Shown here: positions 35,061 to 44,729 of the stretch, in pieces
Position numbering within the stretch: the first letter of the stretch is position 1
Layout: each line of letters opens with the position of its first letter
From: an uncultured Flavobacteriales bacterium
GTDB taxonomy: Bacteria; Bacteroidota; Bacteroidia; Flavobacteriales_G; Salibacteraceae
DNA length: 64,000 bases
Direction of reading: 5' to 3'
Assembly: GCA_943788145.1 (NCBI GenBank)
Contig: CALSPD010000020.1
Location: forward strand, 1 to 64,000
Notes under the pieces: model-generated
What the model was told of the DNA's origin: nothing
Seen by the model: only the letters and a program-made list of their open reading frames with translations
Database searches by the model: none
Made by a program: the position numbers and the translations under genes

Positions 35061-36399
35061 TATTTCCAACAATGGGATTGGCCATCGGATCAGTAAGACT
35101 GACTTATCCACCCTCAATAAAGTCGAATCAAGAATATCCAGCAAAGTGTTGAGAAGACTGCTTTATTTGTTTTCAAGCGGCATTTTCATTCTACTTTTCG
35201 TACCGTGGACACAAAACATCCGATCTGGAGGCTATGTAACCACCTTAAAGCCCGACCAACGACCACAAACCATCAATTCCATTATTGCTGGAAGGGTTGA
35301 AGAATGGTATGTTCAAGAAGGCGATTTAGTTAAGAAGGGCGACATGATTTTGAATATTTCTGAGGTAAAAGATGAGTATTTCGACCCACAACTTTTAGAA
35401 CGGACGGAGGATCAACTTCGCGCAAAGGAATTGTCTGTTGTGGCCTATATGGAAAAGGTGAAAGCCTTGGACAATCAAATCGATGCCATGGCTTCTACTG
35501 GAAAACTAAAACTTGAGCAGGTCAAAAACAAACTGAAGCAGGCCGACTTAAAAATTCAAAGCGATAGCATTAAATATCAAGCAGCGTTAACCAATTTGAA
35601 AATTGCTTCTGAGCAATACGTTCGGATGCAAAAGCTGTATGACGATGGCCTCAAGTCGTTGACCGATTTAGAAAGCCGAAAACTATCCCTTCAAAAAGCG
35701 GAATCTGAGAAAATATCAGCTGAAAACGACTTACTTACCTCCCAAAATGAGCGTATAAACGCAGCCGTAGAAATCAACTCGATTCAAGCAAAATATAGAG
35801 ACGATATATCGAAAGCCGAATCAGAAAAATACACGGCCATGTCAAACATGTACGATGCAGAAGCGGTGGTAACAAAGATGCAAAACCAGTTCAGGAACTA
35901 TTCCATTCGGACCGGAATGTACTTTATTACCGCACCTCAAGATGGTTATGTAACCAAAGCCATTCAGTCGGGCATTGGAGAAACCATCAAAGAGGGCGAC
36001 CCCATCGTTAGCATCATGCCCTCGGTTTATGATTTAACAGTGGCGCTATTTGTTCGACCTATTGATTTACCCTTGGTAAAACAGGGTCAGAAAGTTCGGA
36101 TTCAATTTGACGGATGGCCAGCCATCGTTTTTTCAGGTTGGCCAAATACAAGTTATGGAACCTATGGCGGGATTGTTTTTGCAGTCGACAATTTCATCAG
36201 CGATAATGGTATGTATAGAGTGCTGGTTTCACCTGACCCAAGCGACCATGCTTGGCCTGACGCCCTCCGCGTGGGAGCCGGAACATCCAATTTCATGCTA
36301 TTGAAAGATGTTCCTATTTGGTATGAATTGTGGCGCCAGATCAACGGCTTTCCTCCCGATTATTATGTAAACCTCGATAATCAAACGACAAAAAAGTGA
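35053..36399 (+). CDS. HlyD-family membrane fusion protein
   Basis: 448 residues. One N-terminal transmembrane helix (LLYLFSSGIFILLFVPW), a biotinyl-lipoyl half (INSIIAGRVEEWYVQEGDLVKKGDMIL), a long coiled coil (residues about 115-290; KLEQVKNKLKQADLKIQS, KSLTDLESRKLSLQKAESEK), the second lipoyl half (YFITAPQDGYVTKAIQSGIGETIKEGDPIVSI) and a C-terminal beta domain. Bridges the inner-membrane ABC exporter and the TolC-type channel. Overlaps both neighbours by a few bases. Confidence 0.92.
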   Translation: MLNISNNGIGHRISKTDLSTLNKVESRISSKVLRRLLYLFSSGIFILLFVPWTQNIRSGGYVTTLKPDQRPQTINSIIAGRVEEWYVQEGDLVKKGDMILNISEVKDEYFDPQLLERTEDQLRAKELSVVAYMEKVKALDNQIDAMASTGKLKLEQVKNKLKQADLKIQSDSIKYQAALTNLKIASEQYVRMQKLYDDGLKSLTDLESRKLSLQKAESEKISAENDLLTSQNERINAAVEINSIQAKYRDDISKAESEKYTAMSNMYDAEAVVTKMQNQFRNYSIRTGMYFITAPQDGYVTKAIQSGIGETIKEGDPIVSIMPSVYDLTVALFVRPIDLPLVKQGQKVRIQFDGWPAIVFSGWPNTSYGTYGGIVFAVDNFISDNGMYRVLVSPDPSDHAWPDALRVGAGTSNFMLLKDVPIWYELWRQINGFPPDYYVNLDNQTTKK

Positions 36400-37799
36400 G
36401 AATAAGCTTCTTATCCTTCTTCCTGCTGTTGGTTCAAGGCATTCAAGGTCAAAGCGTTGAACTGAAAGTGTTTTCCTTTGATGAATTCATGAGCCGTGTC
36501 ATCGAACATCACCCATTGGCGCGTCAGGCAGATCTCCAAAAATCCAAAGGAGAAGCCTACGTTTTAAAAGCACGTGGAAACTTTGACCCAAAACTCCAAT
36601 CGGGTTTGAATCAAAAGTATTTTGACGATAAAACCTATTATTCCTTCTTAAATGCCGGGTTGAAAATTCCGACTTGGTTTGGCATAGAATTTCAAGGCGG
36701 ATATGAGCAAAACAATGGTCAGTTTTTGAACCCAGAAAACAGCAATCCAAATGACGGACTCGTCTATGCCGGAGTTTCGCTTCCAATTGGGAAAGGCCTA
36801 TTTATGGATGAACGTAGGGCCACCCTCAAAAAGGCACAACTCTATCAAGAGTCAACTATTGCTCAACGCCAATCGCTCATAAACGATTTATTGTACAATG
36901 CTGGAACGGCCTATTGGGATTGGTTTGCTGCCTTTAATTCTACTCAAATCTATAGTGAAGCTTTGGAGTTAGCATCTACAAGATTTGAGCAGGTAAAGCG
37001 TAGTGCTAGCTTAGGCGACAGACCTTTTATCGACACCTTAGAAGCTGGAATCCAAGTTCAGAATAGGATGCTGCTCTTGCAACAGGCGAAACTCGACTTT
37101 GCCAACGCAACAGCACTTTTGGGTACGTTTCTTTGGGACGAAGGACTTATTCCTCTCGAAGTGGGCGATAATACTGTGGCGCCATCCATGCAGGAAACCT
37201 CATCCTTAAAGCCCAGTGGAAGCTATTTCATTCAATTGGATAGTTTATCTCAATTTCACCCAGAACTTATTCAGTATAGATTCAAAATTGATCAGCTGGA
37301 AATCGATCAGATGTATAAGCGGGAGCAATTGAAGCCAACTCTTAACTTGAAGTACAACGCGCTAAACGAACCTGTAAATGGTGATGTGTTTTCTTCATAT
37401 TCTGTGAACAATTATGATTGGGGCATTGAATTCGGCCTACCGCTACTCCTGAGGAGCGAGCGAGGCGATGTTCGTTTGAACAACATCAAAATTCAAGAAT
37501 CTGAATATGACCTTCTCAGCAAACAACAAATCATTACTTATAAAGCTCGGGCCGCATTGAATGATTGGCAAATGACCCATGAGCAGGTTACCCTTTACAA
37601 GAAAACAGTTCAAGATTACAGCGGTCTTTTAGCCGGTGAAAGAAGCCTTTTCAGTAATGGCGAAAGTTCGCTCTTCATGGTAAACAGCCGCGAAACGGGA
37701 TACATTAACGCCAATATAAAATTGGTAGAACTATTGGCCAAAAATCGAAAGGCGCAAGTGTCAGCCGATTATGCGTTGGGAGTTTTAGGTGCTAATTAA
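36396..37799 (+). CDS. TolC-family outer-membrane channel protein
   Basis: 467 residues, GTG start overlapping the previous stop by four bases, signal peptide ending near VQGIQG. Two halves of the TolC fold are visible: VIEHHPLARQADLQKSKGEAYVLKARGNFDPKLQSG with LPIGKGLFMDERRATLKKAQ, and HPELIQYRFKIDQLEIDQMY with FGLPLLLRSERGDVRLNNIKIQESEYDL. Forms the trimeric exit duct of the TetR-ABC-HlyD-TolC operon. Confidence 0.9.
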   Translation: MRISFLSFFLLLVQGIQGQSVELKVFSFDEFMSRVIEHHPLARQADLQKSKGEAYVLKARGNFDPKLQSGLNQKYFDDKTYYSFLNAGLKIPTWFGIEFQGGYEQNNGQFLNPENSNPNDGLVYAGVSLPIGKGLFMDERRATLKKAQLYQESTIAQRQSLINDLLYNAGTAYWDWFAAFNSTQIYSEALELASTRFEQVKRSASLGDRPFIDTLEAGIQVQNRMLLLQQAKLDFANATALLGTFLWDEGLIPLEVGDNTVAPSMQETSSLKPSGSYFIQLDSLSQFHPELIQYRFKIDQLEIDQMYKREQLKPTLNLKYNALNEPVNGDVFSSYSVNNYDWGIEFGLPLLLRSERGDVRLNNIKIQESEYDLLSKQQIITYKARAALNDWQMTHEQVTLYKKTVQDYSGLLAGERSLFSNGESSLFMVNSRETGYINANIKLVELLAKNRKAQVSADYALGVLGAN

Positions 37800-37862
37800 G
37801 CTTGTCACAAAGCCTCATTTGAAGCTTTCCAAAACTACATTCGCAGTCAATTAAAGAAGGAT

Positions 37863-38366
37863 ATGCTCGGGTATAGTATCGAAGTGATCGAGACAGTTTT
37901 AGTAATTGTCTTTATGATAGTGGTTCGGCTACTTTCAAAAAGCCAAATCAGCCGGGCTCTTCGCAAATTCACATTCAGTTATCAAAGAAGAAAAGTCGCT
38001 GTTAAGTTGATCAACTTTTTCGTGGTTTTGATAGGATTGATCCTTATTGCAGCCATTTGGGGCATTGAACAAAAGGAGCTTTTCCTTTTCCTATCCTCGG
38101 CCGTTACGGTTATGGGTATTGCATTTTTCGCGCAATGGTCATTGCTTTCAAACATCACCTCTGGGTTAATCCTCTTTTTCAATCACCCCATGAAGCTAGG
38201 CGACACCATCGAAGTTCACGATAAAGACTATCAATTAACTGGCGTAGTGAAGGATATTGGCTATTATTTCATTCACATTGAAACCTCAAAAGGTGAGCAA
38301 TTTACCATTCCGAATTCGGTTATGCTTCAAAAAATGGTTTCCGTAAAAGCAGAAATTAAGGGATAG
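37863..38366 (+). CDS. Short MscS-type mechanosensitive channel
   Basis: 167 residues, smaller than classic MscS. Three helices (VIETVLVIVFMIVVRLL; KLINFFVVLIGLILIAAIWG; LFLFLSSAVTVMGIAFFAQWSLLSNITSGLILFF), the last being the pore-lining TM3 with AQWSLLSNITSG. Then the beta domain HPMKLGDTIEVHDKDYQLTGVVKDIGYYFIHIETSKGEQFTIPNS. Likely releases solutes under hypo-osmotic shock. Monocistronic, after the export operon. Confidence 0.88.
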   Translation: MLGYSIEVIETVLVIVFMIVVRLLSKSQISRALRKFTFSYQRRKVAVKLINFFVVLIGLILIAAIWGIEQKELFLFLSSAVTVMGIAFFAQWSLLSNITSGLILFFNHPMKLGDTIEVHDKDYQLTGVVKDIGYYFIHIETSKGEQFTIPNSVMLQKMVSVKAEIKG

Positions 38367-38889
38367 GCTCAATTGTTCTATGCTCCCATTCGGTTCTATG
38401 TATGGCGTATTCAAGAAAATCAATGTAGCGGCCTCTCTTATAAACCGCGGCCTTAAAGAGGCCTTCCTTTCGAAATCCAACCTTTTCCAAAACACGCAGC
38501 GATCCGATGTTTACCGCGAAAGGTTTGGCAAAAATGCGATTGATATCCCAATGTTTGAACCCATATTGCACCATCAAAGTCACGGCATTGGTTGCAATTC
38601 CTTGTCCCCAATATGGCTCGGCTATCCAATAACCTAACTCCATATTCTTGCACATAACGTCTTGTTGAGCGTGAAGCCCAATCGAACCACAAACTTTGCC
38701 GTCTGCTTTAATGCATAAAATATGGTTCGGATCGGATGACGTTGCCCACTCAATGAATTTCAATCCCGCTTCTTTGGAATAAGGATGCGGAAAACTGTCG
38801 GTCATGTTTGCAGCTATCCTCTCATTATTAGCAAACTCAATAAGGATTGGTAAATCCCCCACTTTCCAAGCTCTTAATTCGATTCTCAT
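38356..38889 (-). CDS. GNAT acetyltransferase, RimJ/RimL-like
   Basis: 177 residues from ATG at 38889 (MRIELRAWKVGDL). The acetyl-CoA site is KVCGSIGLHAQQD...NMELGYWIAEPYWGQGIATNAV, where Q/RGxGxA is GQGIAT, followed by FKHWDINRIFAKPFAVNIGSLRVLEKVGFRKEGLFKAAV. Acetylates N-termini or small amines; target unknown. Begins eleven bases after the multiheme cytochrome stop codon and overlaps the channel gene 3' end by eleven bases. Confidence 0.85.
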   Translation of the reverse strand: MRIELRAWKVGDLPILIEFANNERIAANMTDSFPHPYSKEAGLKFIEWATSSDPNHILCIKADGKVCGSIGLHAQQDVMCKNMELGYWIAEPYWGQGIATNAVTLMVQYGFKHWDINRIFAKPFAVNIGSLRVLEKVGFRKEGLFKAAVYKRGRYIDFLEYAIHRTEWEHRTIEPIP

Positions 38890-38900
38890 AACCGTTGAAT

Positions 38901-41405
38901 TCACTTCCTTTTTTTAAACCACCACAGGAATACAAGCCCCAATATTAAAAAAACAGAAAGTACTTGAAACCAAGCACTGATTAGAATGCTCTTTGAGACA
39001 ATGCTTTGATGCTTTTCATTGTCAATTTCAACTTTGCCATACTTCGCCACATGGCTCAATAAATCAATCGCTATATCGCCATCAGGGATATTTTCGTGAC
39101 AAGACATGCATACACCTCTTCGATCCAATTTCCCTAATTCTTCGGCATTAAGTGGCCTTGATCCACTAAAGTGATGACCTACCGTTTGAAGCTGACGCAA
39201 ACTATCGTCTATGATTTTACTCCAGTCGTGTTTCAAATTGGGTATGGCATTAAACTGGGTATCGACTTGCCGAGCTAGCACATGTCCGTTTGCGTCCATC
39301 AAATCCATCACGAATGACGAATCGGGACGATTGAACAATGAACCTTCGTCAATGCCATAGCCCATGGCCTTTGGATTGGTGTGGCAAGATTCACAACTTC
39401 TAGATTCAAATTGATTCGTATGCGGTTGAAGGGGCGCCATGTCAATGGCATTTTGTCCCTCAGCACCAGCTCCTTCAACGTGGGGTATTTTAAAAATATG
39501 ATTTAACAGCCGCGTTTTGCCATCTTCATCAATAACCGTTACCGTTGTTTGGCAACCAGGAATGGCTGGCGAAATGCGGTGGTCGCCATTCACGACCAAC
39601 GGTGGATCTTCAAAACGCAAGTACGAACGTTGTTCTTCCACTTTACCCGAAATGATAAAAGCTTTCACTTGATCGAGTTCAGCGTTAGAAATAGCGTCAG
39701 GCGTTTGGCCATGTTTGTTTGGATGCTTCGCTATTTCTACCCAGTCGGGCTTCGTTTCGGGCTTTGAATAATCGATGTTAATGTGGCATCCATAGCACTG
39801 TGGTGCCCAAACTGCGTGACAAGCATAACATTCCATTTTTTCGATGTGTGAGCTCACTTGAGTCATAGCCACTTTTCCTTTTGGTGTAAGCCGATCCTCT
39901 TGTGTAAGCTTTTTCAGCGGAGTCAAACGAATGTCTTTTCCGCCAGCTGAGTATAGTGTAATCTCATCTCCATTTTTCACCACATGAGGCATAGGGTTTC
40001 CCCTACTCGAAATCAAATACCCGTCTCGTTTGCAATCTATTTGACCCTTCTTTAAGTATTCAGGAATGGATTGTGAAACACCCCTCGCCTCGCCTATTTT
40101 TGGTGCTTCTCCCGCTATTTCATCACCGTAGCCGATGGGCAATTCCCATGGAAAGGCCGTTGGTGTGCCATGACAATCTTGACATTCAATTTCAACAGCG
40201 CCTTGAATGGCTCCACTCAAATCTCCTAGACTATGAATGTCGCCAGAAGTGTGGCAATCTTGACAAACCATGCCTTTACTCAAATGAATATCGGGTTGAA
40301 GGTGGAGGTAATTCTTCTTATGGATTTGAGCTTGATCGCCACCATCGCTCATAAAGGGTGAAGTGTAAGATGTTTCCATTAATCCTTCGTAAGAAACCCC
40401 AATGCGCCTGCCTCTGTTGTGACAAGCGGTACATGTTTTCGTAGGAATTCCAGAATACTCTTTACCGTGCACCTTAACCTTAGCATCTCGACTGCTTTGA
40501 ATCGAATGAACAAGCATATGACCTTGCTCATTTGGCTTAATGGTTTGATCATCTCCCTCATACAAACCCCGGTTTGAATAGGGAATATGACAGGATCCAC
40601 AGCCTGTTCCTCTAAAATCTCCATTAGCCTGATTTCCTTTTACTCCAGTATGACAACGCTGACATTCTGTTCTCAAATAGGTGTAAACCGATTTTTCTGG
40701 ATGCAGTTTCAATTCTTCAGGACTTGGAGCTTCGGGCAACGCCTTCATGACTCCGGGGAAAACCTGAGGCTCGGCTGCTTTCAATTCAGCCATATACTTT
40801 TTGTACGTTTCAGAACCCAATCGATCATGCACTTTTAATTCTTCAACTGCAACATTGGCCACGTTATGATCATATCCCTGCAGACCTCCAAAACCCCATG
40901 TCGTGCCCTGAATCTTCCCAGCTTCCGTAAACATCAATGATGTGTATTGAGTACTTACTTGTTCTTGATGACACATGCCACACGTCTTTTCATTGATCCA
41001 TACGCTGGCTGGGTCCGGATAAAACTCATCTGGTCCTTTGAGGGCGATAAGTGACTTTATCGAACCCGAATGCGCCATTATTGGGTCAATCGTTTCAGGG
41101 TTTCCACCATGGCAAACAATACACTCATTATCCTTGAATCCAGCCTTTCCAGCCAATTTGAAGATTTCTTGCATCATTCCCGAATTATGATCTCGAATCG
41201 GTTCAATGCCCTGATGGCAGCTCACACAACTATTATTTGAAGCTTCTGGAAAGATTAGTTCGCCAGTTATCGAGTCTGAATGATCGTGCGGACACGCTCC
41301 TTCAACGTATGCATCTGCAAATAAATCATCGCCACCTTGGTTGCAGGTCACCATTATAGCGACACTTACTAATAATATTACAAGCGCGAAGAGGCGTTTA
41401 ATCAT
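38901..41405 (-). CDS. Twelve-heme c-type cytochrome, membrane-anchored
   Basis: 834 residues with twelve CxxCH sites: CVSCH, CIVCH, CGMCH, CQRCH, CGSCH, CTACH, two CQDCH, CYACH, CYGCH, CESCH and CMSCH. The N-terminus is a signal peptide with a possible lipid Cys (IMVTCNQGGDD). One transmembrane helix ends the protein (AWFQVLSVFLILGLVFLWWFKKRK). The hemes spread over the whole length, and the central GHxLVHS and long insert resemble octaheme/tetrathionate- or hydroxylamine-type oxidoreductases, but no exact class can be named. Likely passes electrons outside the inner membrane. The GNAT gene follows. Confidence 0.9.
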   Translation of the reverse strand: MIKRLFALVILLVSVAIMVTCNQGGDDLFADAYVEGACPHDHSDSITGELIFPEASNNSCVSCHQGIEPIRDHNSGMMQEIFKLAGKAGFKDNECIVCHGGNPETIDPIMAHSGSIKSLIALKGPDEFYPDPASVWINEKTCGMCHQEQVSTQYTSLMFTEAGKIQGTTWGFGGLQGYDHNVANVAVEELKVHDRLGSETYKKYMAELKAAEPQVFPGVMKALPEAPSPEELKLHPEKSVYTYLRTECQRCHTGVKGNQANGDFRGTGCGSCHIPYSNRGLYEGDDQTIKPNEQGHMLVHSIQSSRDAKVKVHGKEYSGIPTKTCTACHNRGRRIGVSYEGLMETSYTSPFMSDGGDQAQIHKKNYLHLQPDIHLSKGMVCQDCHTSGDIHSLGDLSGAIQGAVEIECQDCHGTPTAFPWELPIGYGDEIAGEAPKIGEARGVSQSIPEYLKKGQIDCKRDGYLISSRGNPMPHVVKNGDEITLYSAGGKDIRLTPLKKLTQEDRLTPKGKVAMTQVSSHIEKMECYACHAVWAPQCYGCHINIDYSKPETKPDWVEIAKHPNKHGQTPDAISNAELDQVKAFIISGKVEEQRSYLRFEDPPLVVNGDHRISPAIPGCQTTVTVIDEDGKTRLLNHIFKIPHVEGAGAEGQNAIDMAPLQPHTNQFESRSCESCHTNPKAMGYGIDEGSLFNRPDSSFVMDLMDANGHVLARQVDTQFNAIPNLKHDWSKIIDDSLRQLQTVGHHFSGSRPLNAEELGKLDRRGVCMSCHENIPDGDIAIDLLSHVAKYGKVEIDNEKHQSIVSKSILISAWFQVLSVFLILGLVFLWWFKKRK

Positions 41406-41503
41406 GTGATGTAAAAAAGTGAGGTTGGTTTATCTCCAAACTTAAGCATACAACCTTCTATGCTTCAGGTTTTATCTTTTCTTTGAAATACAAACAATAA
41501 CGC

Positions 41504-41728
41504 ATGCACCAGAAAAAACTAGAATTCGAGACAAAACTCAAGGCCTTTTTTGATCGACACGATCCATCTAAAAAGGACCTTGCTCATAGAATCGCAAGCC
41601 AATTTGTGAATCACCAAGATGAAGTATTCGAACACCTTTCTGATTTATTCCACAAAAAAGAAGGTATTGAAGTGACCGAAACGGCCATATTTTCCACCTC
41701 ATTCGGGTCTGGGGCTGAGCCGTTTTAG
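41504..41728 (+). CDS. Small helical protein, unknown
   Basis: 74 residues, charged and helical in its first 55 (KLEFETKLKAFFDRHDPSKKDL, RIASQFVNHQDEVFEHLSDLFHKK), with a C-terminal GSGAEPF. No known domain. Same direction as the TerB-like gene, 33 bases upstream. Confidence 0.5.
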   Translation: MHQKKLEFETKLKAFFDRHDPSKKDLAHRIASQFVNHQDEVFEHLSDLFHKKEGIEVTETAIFSTSFGSGAEPF

Positions 41729-41761
41729 ATAGCTATTTTGAGTGCATAAATCCAATGTGTT

Positions 41762-42166
41762 ATGAATATTAGCCACGAGCAAAAGCTTAGAATCTTAACA
41801 GAACTCATTCGAATCGCTGGTGCCGATGGTCAGCACCGAGACGAAGAATACGATCTTTTACATAGGATTACAGAACTGCTCGATGTCGAACCTATGGACA
41901 TGGAAGCGCTTTTTACTAAGCCGTCAGAAACCGACCTTCCCAAGGATGAGGTTCACCGAATATCCTTATTCTTTCATCTCGTAACCATGGTGCTGGCCGA
42001 TGGTGAGATTTCCTATGACGAGATTGTTCTTTTAAGGGAACTCACTTTAAAACTCGGGTTTCGACCTCAAGCCTTAGATGAAGTAATTAAACGGCTTGAT
42101 GACTGGGTCAAGTTTGGCATTCCTGAAGCTGAGTTTATTCAGATTTTTCAGGTGCATCATAATTAA
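41762..42166 (+). CDS. TerB-like domain protein
   Basis: 134 residues. Two alike halves carrying TerB signatures: ILTELIRIAGADGQHRDEEYDLLHRI and FHLVTMVLADGEISYDEIVLLRELTLKLGF, each with the D-G-x-x-x-x-E metal-binding pattern. Helical bundle, cytoplasmic. Single-domain TerB proteins are linked to tellurite and stress responses, without an agreed function. The 3' end overlaps the convergent aquaporin gene by 32 bases. Confidence 0.8.
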   Translation: MNISHEQKLRILTELIRIAGADGQHRDEEYDLLHRITELLDVEPMDMEALFTKPSETDLPKDEVHRISLFFHLVTMVLADGEISYDEIVLLRELTLKLGFRPQALDEVIKRLDDWVKFGIPEAEFIQIFQVHHN

Positions 42167-42821
42167 TGGTAGCTTGGGTATTAAACACTTTCCAAACCAT
42201 TATTGCTAATAATGCTCCAAGAATTGGAGCAAGTATATAGATCCATAATTCTTCTATTCTGCCCGACACCAAAGCCGGCCCGATCGATCGAGCGGGGTTC
42301 ATGGATGCACCAGTTATTGGTCCAGCAAATAATGCCTCCATCAATACCACGCCTCCAATAGCCAATCCAGCGAGTGTGCCGGTTTCTTTTGAACCTGTAC
42401 TCGTAAAAATTATAACCAACATGAGAAAGAAAGTCAATATTACCTCGAGTACAAAGGTTTGAGCGCTACCGTCAAACGGCAAGGTGATTCCTAGAGTTTC
42501 GTGGGTAGGAAAGAGCATTTTTAACGTGAAACTCGCCAAAATAGCTCCAATAATTTGTGCGGTAATATACCCACCTACAAGTTGTTTTGGAAACCTTTTG
42601 GAAAAGTAAAACGCCAACGTTACCGCTGGATTAATATGCGCTCCGCTGATCGACCCAAAGGAATAAATCATGGCCATGACAACGATACCAAAACAAATGG
42701 CAACTCCCAAATGACTGACCACTCCTCCACTCACATCGTTCATAACGATAGCGCCAGTACCGCAAAAAACCAAGGTATAGGTTCCAATAAACTCTGCTAA
42801 ATACTTTTTAAACTCACCCAT
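42135..42821 (-). CDS. Aquaporin (MIP family)
   Basis: 228 residues, six transmembrane helices and both NPA boxes: GSISGAHINPAVTLA (about residue 64) and GASMNPARSIGPALV (about residue 175). The N-terminal FIGTYTLVFCGTGAIVM is typical. The Arg after the second NPA is present as in water-selective channels. Passes water, perhaps small neutral solutes. Monocistronic. Confidence 0.92.
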   Translation of the reverse strand: MGEFKKYLAEFIGTYTLVFCGTGAIVMNDVSGGVVSHLGVAICFGIVVMAMIYSFGSISGAHINPAVTLAFYFSKRFPKQLVGGYITAQIIGAILASFTLKMLFPTHETLGITLPFDGSAQTFVLEVILTFFLMLVIIFTSTGSKETGTLAGLAIGGVVLMEALFAGPITGASMNPARSIGPALVSGRIEELWIYILAPILGALLAIMVWKVFNTQATINYDAPEKSE

Positions 42822-42919
42822 GATGATCGCTATACTAAATGCAGGTCGAAAATAAATATTCGCGCTTCGCCTCGTGCTTTATCAACCTTTTCCTCATATA
42901 ATCACGTTAAATTCGCATA

Positions 42920-43525
42920 ATGGGCCTAAGATACTTGCTGCTACTATTTCTATTAACGGCAAATGCCCTTCAGCCTAAGGCCCAAGAATGGGAACTGCAA
43001 AAGGATGAAAACGGAATAAAAGTTTATAATAAACCAAATGCAAATAGCGGGTTTAATTCTTTCAAAGCGGTGATGACACTTGATTTGCCTGCACAGAAAA
43101 TGCTGTATTTCCTTCAGCATATTGATCAACACCCGAATGCATTTCCAGATACTAAGGAGTTGAAAATCCTAAAGCGACCAAACGATACGACCCAAATTCA
43201 ATACTCTTTAACTGATGCACCTTGGCCTGTTAGCGATAGAGATGGGATATATAAACTCACGTTTAGCACCAATCGAAAAACTGGTGTCATCACATCCAAG
43301 GGGGTTGCGTTGCCAACCTATCTTCCCGAAAAGAAAGACATCGTTCGAATTCAGAAATCGGAAACATATTGGATAATCACACCTATTTCAGCTAGCAAAT
43401 GTCAAATTGAGTACATCGTCCATGCCGAGCCTGGCGGAAGTATTCCAGACTGGTTGGCCAATAGTGCAGCTATTGATGTCCCTTTCAACACTTTTGTTAA
43501 TATCAGACGCGAGATAAAAAAATGA
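42920..43525 (+). CDS. Exported START-domain protein
   Basis: 201 residues with signal peptide (GLRYLLLLFLLTANALQPKA). START (StAR-related lipid transfer) fold: WELQKDENGIKVYNK, FPDTKELKILKRPNDTTQIQYSLTDAPWPVSDRDGIYK, and VHAEPGGSIPDWLANSAAIDVPFNTFVNIRREI. PxPVSxRD and GxxPxWxxN are family hallmarks. Probably binds a lipid in the periplasm. Overlaps the downstream oxidoreductase by four bases (ATGA), so the two are likely one unit. Confidence 0.85.
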   Translation: MGLRYLLLLFLLTANALQPKAQEWELQKDENGIKVYNKPNANSGFNSFKAVMTLDLPAQKMLYFLQHIDQHPNAFPDTKELKILKRPNDTTQIQYSLTDAPWPVSDRDGIYKLTFSTNRKTGVITSKGVALPTYLPEKKDIVRIQKSETYWIITPISASKCQIEYIVHAEPGGSIPDWLANSAAIDVPFNTFVNIRREIKK

Positions 43526-44724
43526 GTGAATTTGATGTGGCCATAGTCGGAGCTGGACCGGCAGGAAGCACAGCCGCCATTGCCCTTCACGAGTCTGGAC
43601 TTCGGGTTGCCCTTATCGATAAGGCTGTTTTTCCACGAGATAAAACCTGTGGTGACGCTTTGAGTCCTGATGTGGTCAACCAATTGGGCATGTTACCGCT
43701 AGACACTGCTCAACTATTTGATCAAATGGATGAAAAAATCTGGTGTAAAGCTGTCCGATTTGTTTCGCCTGATTACAGCAAGGCCGATGTGTCATTAAAC
43801 AACACAGGACTTTTGGGTTACGTTTCGCCTCGATTAGATTTTGATGCATTTATGTTTAATCAGGCCATTCAATCTGATTGTGTTACCGCTTTTTTAGGCG
43901 AATCTGTCAAAAAGATCGTGCACGAAGAAAACCGCATAAACATTGAGTTGGAAAATGGCGAAAATATTTCGGCAAGCATAGTTTTAGGTGCAGATGGAGC
44001 TCATTCAGTGGTGGCACGGAGTTTATCCGATGAAAGACCCGATAAAAATCACCACTGCGCAGGTCTACGTCAGTATTATGAAAATGTAACCGGATTTAGT
44101 GACGACAATGCTGTGGAACTTCATTTCTATAATGAACTGTTGCCAGGTTATTTCTGGGTGTTTCCTCTTCCTGGGAATCGGGCTAATGTGGGGCTTGGGA
44201 TGTTGAGTTCCGTTGTTGCTAAGCGTAAACCGAACTTAAAGAAGCTTCTAAAAGAAATAATCGAAACTCACCCAAACGTAAAAGATCGATTTGCGCATGC
44301 AAAACCGTTGGAAGAAATTAAAGGGTTTGGGTTGCCTTTAGGCAGTAAGAAGCGAAAACTATCCGGAAATAGATATTTATTGCTCGGTGATGCCGCTTCA
44401 CTCATCAATCCACTTTCGGGTGAGGGTATTGGCAATGCGATTAGGAGTGGTCGGGTGGCGGCCGACCACGTTATTGAAGCTTTCATACAACAATCATTTG
44501 ACGCCAAATTCAACAAGGCCTACGACAACGAAATTTATCGCAGAATGTGGGGTGAACTTCGACTCAACTATTGGGTTCAGCGCATTATGAGGAATGAACG
44601 ACTTTGTAATTTTATTGTAAAACGAGCCATTTCAAACTCCTTTATTCAAGAATTGATCATGAGTGGATTCAGTGCGTCTAGCTTGAAGTCCCGCATATTC
44701 GGTGACGGTAAAATCAAGCAATAA
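43522..44724 (+). CDS. FAD-dependent geranylgeranyl-reductase-family oxidoreductase
   Basis: 400 residues. FAD dinucleotide motif VAIVGAGPAGSTAAIALHESG at residues 5-25, then KTCGDALSP, GADGAHSVVARSL and the second flavin motif LLLGDAASLINPLSGEGIGNAI with PxSGEGI. This is the profile of geranylgeranyl reductases and related tetraprenyl hydrogenases, which saturate prenyl chains. The substrate may be an isoprenoid quinone or lipid, in keeping with the START-domain protein beside it; that link is inferred. Confidence 0.88.
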   Translation: MSEFDVAIVGAGPAGSTAAIALHESGLRVALIDKAVFPRDKTCGDALSPDVVNQLGMLPLDTAQLFDQMDEKIWCKAVRFVSPDYSKADVSLNNTGLLGYVSPRLDFDAFMFNQAIQSDCVTAFLGESVKKIVHEENRINIELENGENISASIVLGADGAHSVVARSLSDERPDKNHHCAGLRQYYENVTGFSDDNAVELHFYNELLPGYFWVFPLPGNRANVGLGMLSSVVAKRKPNLKKLLKEIIETHPNVKDRFAHAKPLEEIKGFGLPLGSKKRKLSGNRYLLLGDAASLINPLSGEGIGNAIRSGRVAADHVIEAFIQQSFDAKFNKAYDNEIYRRMWGELRLNYWVQRIMRNERLCNFIVKRAISNSFIQELIMSGFSASSLKSRIFGDGKIKQ

Positions 44725-44729
44725 TGCCT

